From positions 1 through 64,000 of the forward strand of contig JAZQMO010000053.1 of assembly GCA_045543495.1 (NCBI GenBank): 64,000 nucleotides of DNA, written 5' to 3'. Origin of the DNA: RGIG5579 sp045543495. Lineage in GTDB: Bacteria; Bacillota; Clostridia; Oscillospirales; SIG627. Both the position numbers and the translations under genes were made by a program. The notes below the pieces were generated by a model that saw only the letters and a program-made list of their open reading frames with translations, was not told the origin of the DNA and ran no database searches. Below, piece by piece: positions 60,253-64,000 of the stretch. Numbering within the stretch: the stretch's first letter is position 1; each line of letters begins with the position of its first letter.

Positions 60253-61512
60253 ATGGATGCTTTGTCTTTAATTGTTTTCATTGCGGTGATCGCCGCCGCG
60301 TTCATTTTTAAGGTAAATACGGGCTTTGCTGCCATTACGGCTTCCTTGGTGCTTGTGTGGGCCGCCGATCTTCCGGAGAAATTCATCCTCTCCTCCTTTG
60401 ACAGCAAAATGTTTTTGATGCTGTTTGGAGTGATGTATCTTTTTTGTATTGCTCAGGAAAACAAAACTCTTGATGTTTTGGCAAGAAAGGTCATCTCCCT
60501 TTGCAGAGGTAAGGTAAAGCTCTTCCCTGTGATCCTGTTCCTTTTGGGGGCGCTTCTCTCTGCCATTGGCCCGGGGCTTATTTCCGTAACTGCCTTGATG
60601 GCGGCCATCATTGTGGCCTTGGCCAAGCAAACGGGCTGTAGCGCCATCAGTCTCTTGCCCTTCGGTACCTTAGGCTCCTTTGCAGGCGGTCTTTCTCCCA
60701 TTACCCCCTCGGGCATCGTAGCCGTAACCAAGGCAAGCGAAGCGGGGATCGAGGGTCTGGCAGGGCCTTTGAATTTGAAAATGGCCTTGATCAATGTTCT
60801 CTTTGCCGCAGTGCTTTATTTCTTTGTTTTCAAATGGCATAAATTCACTCCCGCACTCGATAAAAGCGAGGGCGAGGAGGAAAAGGTGCCTCCCTTCACC
60901 GCCAAGCAATGGGCAACCCTTGCGGGAATTGCGGCTGTTGCGGTGATGGCATTTTTCAATGTCAACGTTGGCCTTGCCGCCGTTTGTGTTGCCGTTTTGT
61001 TGACCGTGTTCCGCTGTGCGGACGAAGCCGCCGCCTTAAAAAAGGTCTCTTGGGGGACCCTGTTGATGATTACGGGCGTTGGTATTCTCATCTCCTTGGT
61101 AACTGAGCTTGGCGGCATTGACCTTTTGTGCAACGGCCTGCAAAAGATGGTTGGGAACAATACCGCCTCTGCCATTATGTGCTTCTTGGCGGGTGTGATG
61201 AGCTGGTTTTCCTCTGCCTCGGGTGTGGTAATGCCCACCTTGATCCCCACCGTTCCCGCCTTGGCCTCTGCTTTAACGGGCGGCAGTGCTCTTGTGATCA
61301 CGGTTGGCCTTTGCATCGGTGCTCATATGGCGGCCCTCAGCCCCTTGTCCAGCTGTGGTGGCCTGATGCTGGCGGCTTATTCCTCGTCCGGCGAGGTTTC
61401 CGCCAAGGATCGCAACCGTGCCTTTCTTCAGCTTTTCGCCATGTCCTGCGGCGGCTTGCTGTTAGCTACCGTTCTGGCCCTTTTGGAAGGTCTGATCCGT
61501 AGCGTTTTGTAA
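60253..61512 (+). CDS. MatC/DASS-like dicarboxylate carrier
   Basis: A 419-residue membrane protein with about 11 helices and two similar halves. ITASLVLVWAADLPEKF at the N terminus matches the dicarboxylate carrier MatC N-terminal domain; the two hairpin regions SFAGGLSPITPSGIVAVT and SSASGVVMPTLIPTVPAL carry the Ser/Thr-rich substrate loops of DASS/SLC13-like carriers. The substrate is probably a di- or tricarboxylate such as malonate or malate. It has its own promoter and terminator. Confidence 0.82.
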   Translation: MDALSLIVFIAVIAAAFIFKVNTGFAAITASLVLVWAADLPEKFILSSFDSKMFLMLFGVMYLFCIAQENKTLDVLARKVISLCRGKVKLFPVILFLLGALLSAIGPGLISVTALMAAIIVALAKQTGCSAISLLPFGTLGSFAGGLSPITPSGIVAVTKASEAGIEGLAGPLNLKMALINVLFAAVLYFFVFKWHKFTPALDKSEGEEEKVPPFTAKQWATLAGIAAVAVMAFFNVNVGLAAVCVAVLLTVFRCADEAAALKKVSWGTLLMITGVGILISLVTELGGIDLLCNGLQKMVGNNTASAIMCFLAGVMSWFSSASGVVMPTLIPTVPALASALTGGSALVITVGLCIGAHMAALSPLSSCGGLMLAAYSSSGEVSAKDRNRAFLQLFAMSCGGLLLATVLALLEGLIRSVL

Positions 61513-61529
61513 GAAATAGCATCAAAATC

Positions 61530-61558
61530 GATCCCCCTCCGATGGGAGGGGGATTTTT
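61530..61558 (+). terminator. terminator of the MatC-like gene
   Basis: ATCCCCCTCC and GGAGGGGGAT form a perfect 10-bp stem around GATG, followed by five T. Confidence 0.92.
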
Positions 61559-61590
61559 GGTTGTTTTTTTGATTTCCGCTGCGGAAAGCC

Positions 61591-61619
61591 TTGTAATTTA
61601 TAAATCGTCATAGTAAAAT
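61591..61619 (+). promoter_or_regulatory. promoter TTGTAA-N17-TAAAAT
   Basis: The boxes are at 61591-61596 and 61614-61619. A second TATAAT-like box (61626-61631) lies further on but lacks a good -35. Confidence 0.6.
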
Positions 61620-61654
61620 AATATTGTATAATAAGAAAAGAAGGAGAGAGCCTT

Positions 61655-62416
61655 GTGAATCAAAAGAATGATTACATCGGCGTTTTTGATTCCGGTGTGG
61701 GAGGCATCAGCGTACTGAGGCAGCTAAAGAAGCTTCTGCCGCAGGAGAAGTTTTTGTATTACGGAGATTGTGCCAATGCACCCTACGGCAAGCGCACCAC
61801 CGCAGAGGTAAAAGAATTGACCCTGTCTGCGGTTGAAAAGATGTTGTCCTTTGGGTTAAAGGCCCTTGTGATCGCCTGCAATACCGCTACCGCTGCGGCC
61901 ATAGGAACCCTTCGGGAGCGCTATCCCGAGCTGATCGTCATTGGGATCGAGCCCGCGCTGAAGCCCGCTGTGGAACAGTTCCCGGGCGGGCGCATCGGCA
62001 TTATGGCAACGAATGTAACCCTGCGGGAGGAAAAGCTTGATCGTTTGTTGCACCGTTTTGATGGCTTATCTTCCATCCAAAAGATTCCCGCCCCCGGCCT
62101 CGTGGAGCTTGTGGAAGCGGGAAAAGCCGATTCTGCCGATGTGCTTTTGGAAGAGATCTTGCATCCCTATAAGGATAGGCTTGATGCCTTGATCTTAGGC
62201 TGTACCCATTATCCCTTTGTGGCGTCCGCCATATCCCGAATCTTGGGGCCGAAGGTGATGCTGTTTGACGGTGGAGAGGGAACCGCCCGCGAAACCTTGC
62301 GGCGCTTGGAAAAAGCGGATCTTTTCCACGACGGAAACGGCGAGATTATATGGAAAATCACCTCTGAAAATGACAAGGTTCTTTCCCTTTGTGAAAAGCT
62401 TTTGAATCAAGGATAG
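61655..62416 (+). CDS. murI: glutamate racemase
   Basis: A 253-residue enzyme making D-glutamate for peptidoglycan. IGVFDSGVGGISV, YYGDCANAPYGKR, ALVIACNTATAAAIG (first catalytic Cys) and LILGCTHYPF (second Cys) are all kept. The start is GTG at 61655 with AAGGAGAGA before it. It is followed 10 bp later by an XRE-type regulator. Confidence 0.96.
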   Translation: MNQKNDYIGVFDSGVGGISVLRQLKKLLPQEKFLYYGDCANAPYGKRTTAEVKELTLSAVEKMLSFGLKALVIACNTATAAAIGTLRERYPELIVIGIEPALKPAVEQFPGGRIGIMATNVTLREEKLDRLLHRFDGLSSIQKIPAPGLVELVEAGKADSADVLLEEILHPYKDRLDALILGCTHYPFVASAISRILGPKVMLFDGGEGTARETLRRLEKADLFHDGNGEIIWKITSENDKVLSLCEKLLNQG

Positions 62417-62426
62417 GGTGACCGAG

Positions 62427-63032
62427 ATGAAATTGAATGAAACACTTCTGATGCTTCGAAAGCAAAAGGGCTTGACCCAAGAGGAGCTTTCCGAGGCGCT
62501 GTTTGTCTCCCGAGCAGCTGTTTCCAAATGGGAATCGGGGAGGGGATATCCCGGCATTGATTCCCTAATGGAAATTGCAAAATTCTTTGGGGTAACGGTT
62601 GATGATCTTCTGTCGGGGGAAGAGATCTTAACCTTGGCGCGAGAAGAAACCAAGAAAAAAGAAAATTCTGTTTTTGACTTGGTGTTCGGTCTTATGGATT
62701 GCAGTATTGCCATGCTCTTTTTTCTCCCGTTCTTCAGGCAAAAGGCGGACGGTATTTTGCAAGAGGTCTCCCTCCTTTCTTTGTCGGAGATTGCGCCCTA
62801 TTTGAGAACGGTTTATATTCTCGTTGTGGCAGGAATAACCGTATTGGGAATTTTAACTCTTGCTTTGCAAAATTGTTCCTTTTCCTTTTGGTCTCGGTTC
62901 AAGACCGCGGCCTCCTTCTTCCTCAGCGCCGTGGGAGCATTGCTCTTTATGATTGGGCTACAGCCCTATGCGGCGTCATTTTTGTTTCTCCTTCTTTTGG
63001 TCAAGGTGTTTTTGCGGTCAAAGCGCTTGTGA
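62427..63032 (+). CDS. XRE-family HTH protein with membrane domain
   Basis: A 201-residue protein. Residues 1-60 are a helix-turn-helix: LRKQKGLTQEELSEALFVSR, AVSKWESGRGYPGIDSL and LAKFFGVTVDDLLSGEE-type sequence. After a charged linker come about four hydrophobic segments (about 88-195). Membrane-bound regulators of this kind are common in Firmicutes. The ATG at 62427 with AGGGTGA upstream is preferred to a GTG nine bases earlier. Its stop lies inside a perfect palindrome that may be its own operator. Confidence 0.85.
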   Translation: MKLNETLLMLRKQKGLTQEELSEALFVSRAAVSKWESGRGYPGIDSLMEIAKFFGVTVDDLLSGEEILTLAREETKKKENSVFDLVFGLMDCSIAMLFFLPFFRQKADGILQEVSLLSLSEIAPYLRTVYILVVAGITVLGILTLALQNCSFSFWSRFKTAASFFLSAVGALLFMIGLQPYAASFLFLLLLVKVFLRSKRL

Positions 63033-63047
63033 TACGAATCGTATCAC
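63029..63047. promoter_or_regulatory. 19-bp perfect palindrome, candidate operator
   Basis: GTGATACGA-A-TCGTATCAC (9-bp arms) overlaps the stop of the XRE gene and lies 80 bp before the PAP2 gene. No T-run follows, so a terminator is unlikely. A site for the XRE protein is possible. Confidence 0.55.
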
Positions 63048-63127
63048 AGATGTGACCTCTCGTTTCTTGTCTTTTTTCGTTTCTTTCCTTAAAATGCTGT
63101 TGAATCCAATACAAAAAGGAGAAAAAA

Positions 63128-63775
63128 ATGAAAAAAGAAATAAAGAAATATTACGTTCTTCCAACGTTGTTTTTGACCGTCTTCCTGCTGTGGACAATTG
63201 CGGTCAGCACACTGGATGTGAGGGCCATCGGCCCCGAGGGATCAAGGGTTGGCTTTGCCGCTTTGAACCGATTGATCCACTCCCTTACAGGCGTAAATAT
63301 GCTTCTGTATACCCTTACGGATTGGCTCTCTCTTGTGCCTGTCGGTCTGGTGGCGGGCTTTGCCCTTCTTGGCCTTTTCCAATGGATCAAAAGAAAAAGC
63401 ATTTTTCAGGTAGATCACAGTATCCTGATTCTCGGAGGATTTTATGTTATCACTCTGACTCATTTTGTTCTCTTTGAATTCTTTCCTGTAAATTACAGAC
63501 CCATCCTCGTTGATGGGCGACTGGAAGCATCCTACCCATCCTCTACAACCTTGCTTGTAATGTGTGTGATCCCCACCGCCATGATGCAGTTGAAGGCACG
63601 TATCCAAAGTACCGTTTTGAGGCGATGGGTCTTGGCAGTTCTTGCCGTCTATATGGCTTTTATGGTAACGGCAAGGCTGATATCGGGCGTGCATTGGTTT
63701 ACGGATATTGTCGGTGGCGCACTTCTGAGCACTGCCCTTGTTCTCCTGTACCGTGCCCTGATCAAGGAAACATAA
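63128..63775 (+). CDS. PAP2-family phosphatase
   Basis: A 215-residue membrane phosphatase with about five or six helices. The PAP2 triad is seen as NYRPILVDG (weak first motif), SYPSSTTLLVM (second, PSS instead of PSGH) and RLISGVHWFTDIVGG (third, with catalytic-type His and Asp). It may act on undecaprenyl-pyrophosphate or a lipid phosphate. AAAGGAGAAAA precedes the ATG. The usual first motif KxxxxxxRP is poorly kept, so activity is uncertain. Confidence 0.82.
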   Translation: MKKEIKKYYVLPTLFLTVFLLWTIAVSTLDVRAIGPEGSRVGFAALNRLIHSLTGVNMLLYTLTDWLSLVPVGLVAGFALLGLFQWIKRKSIFQVDHSILILGGFYVITLTHFVLFEFFPVNYRPILVDGRLEASYPSSTTLLVMCVIPTAMMQLKARIQSTVLRRWVLAVLAVYMAFMVTARLISGVHWFTDIVGGALLSTALVLLYRALIKET

Positions 63776-63789
63776 TCAGGATCAAAAAA

Positions 63790-63831
63790 GCTGACTGATC
63801 TTTTCACAAGATCCGTCAGCACTTTTTTTAT
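63790..63831. terminator. bidirectional terminator
   Basis: GCTGAC and GTCAGC with inner GATCTT/AAGATC pair around TTCAC, flanked by A- and T-runs. It lies between the convergent PAP2 gene and the minus-strand partial gene. Confidence 0.85.
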
Positions 63832-63846
63832 ATTCCGATCAAAGGG

Positions 63847-64000
63847 TTAAAAGTTTAGCCCCATAGAGCAATGATAATCCTCGGTAAATTCCGTCACACC
63901 AAGGTCAAACAGGCGCTCATATTCCGAAAAATCACGGCGCTTGATGTTCCAGGCCGATGCGAAAAATCCCGCCTTGCGAATGGCCCTTGCGATCTCTTCT
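63847..64000 (-). CDS. probable glycerophosphodiester phosphodiesterase, C-terminal 51 residues only
   Basis: The minus-strand frame runs off the window edge. The visible tail contains FFASAWNIKRRDFSEYE, then LFDLGVTEFTEDYHCSMGLN and F before the stop TAA at 63849-63847. The LGVTEFTED pattern with a preceding alpha/beta strand is like the last strand of GDPD-type TIM barrels. Most of the protein is outside the window, so the assignment is tentative. Confidence 0.5.
   Translation of the reverse strand, partial: EEIARAIRKAGFFASAWNIKRRDFSEYERLFDLGVTEFTEDYHCSMGLNF

Noticed and set aside
1..64000. CRISPR arrays, tRNA or rRNA genes, insertion sequences, prophage genes
   Set aside because: No regularly spaced repeats, no transposase or phage motifs and no tRNA-like cloverleaf ending in CCA were seen on reading both strands.

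Overview
The window looks like a piece of chromosome from an anaerobic, low-to-mid GC Gram-positive bacterium, most likely a gut Clostridia (Oscillospirales-like) member of the Bacillota. The reasons are the metabolism (pyruvate phosphate dikinase, pyruvate formate-lyase with its activase, a 2[4Fe-4S] ferredoxin), the Bacillota-type cell-biology genes (c-di-AMP receptor DarA, RicT, YhbY, YugP, RsgI-like anti-sigma factor), strong AGGAGG ribosome sites, many TTGACA-N17-TATAAT promoters, and compact intergenic regions with Rho-independent terminators. I see no rRNA, tRNA, CRISPR array, transposase, integrase or prophage. The taxonomic placement is inference.

Layout. 1-5.9 kb: 3' part of ppdK, then an accessory stretch holding a candidate small RNA, an ECF sigma factor with an RsgI-like/PepSY anti-sigma factor, a polysaccharide deacetylase and a 51-residue membrane protein. 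Two roughly 100-bp direct repeats that resemble the 3' end of ppdK plus a terminator flank the sigma module. 6-11 kb: a carbohydrate-type cluster (Gfo/Idh/MocA oxidoreductase, AraC regulator, MFS transporter), a DUF6198-like membrane protein and a PHP-domain protein. 11-18.3 kb: AzlCD amino-acid exporter, cysK with a long hairpin-rich leader, a glycosidase-like/amidase cell-wall protein, an LDH2-family dehydrogenase and a ferredoxin. 18.4-22.3 kb (minus strand): darA-holB-murA-ricT.

22.4-28.9 kb: a large MacB-like ABC transporter, then a plus-strand operon yhbY-yugP-zinc ribbon protein-NlpC/P60-like lipoprotein. 28.9-37.5 kb (minus strand): dnaE, PBP1A, tadA, then a tetrahydrofolate riboswitch in front of an ECF folate S component and folC. 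37.5-40.6 kb (plus): acyl-ACP thioesterase, tgt, RNA methyltransferase, driven by a consensus promoter that faces the dnaE promoter. 40.6-48.5 kb: ABC exporter, phosphoribosyltransferase, hemolysin III, N-acetylglucosamine catabolism (ROK kinase, nagA, divergent AraC regulator), a second cysteine synthase.

48.6-51.7 kb: a complete ZTP (pfl) riboswitch with attenuator in front of pflB-pflA. 51.7-55.7 kb: ThrH and a VTC polyphosphate polymerase-DUF4956-DUF4353 lipoprotein operon. 55.7-61.5 kb is an accessory, partly decayed region: an orphan TetR C-terminal domain, a CaiB/BaiF CoA-transferase, the two joined ends of a deleted beta-helix gene, a CitMHS transporter with a divergent LysR regulator, and a MatC-like carrier. 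61.6-64 kb: murI, an XRE regulator with membrane segments, a PAP2 phosphatase and the end of a probable glycerophosphodiesterase gene.

No single novel machine is proven here. The best leads are the ppdK-derived repeats around the sigma module with its sRNA-like unit, the structured cysK leader, the orphan TetR domain translationally coupled to a CoA-transferase, and the facing overlapping promoters at dnaE.
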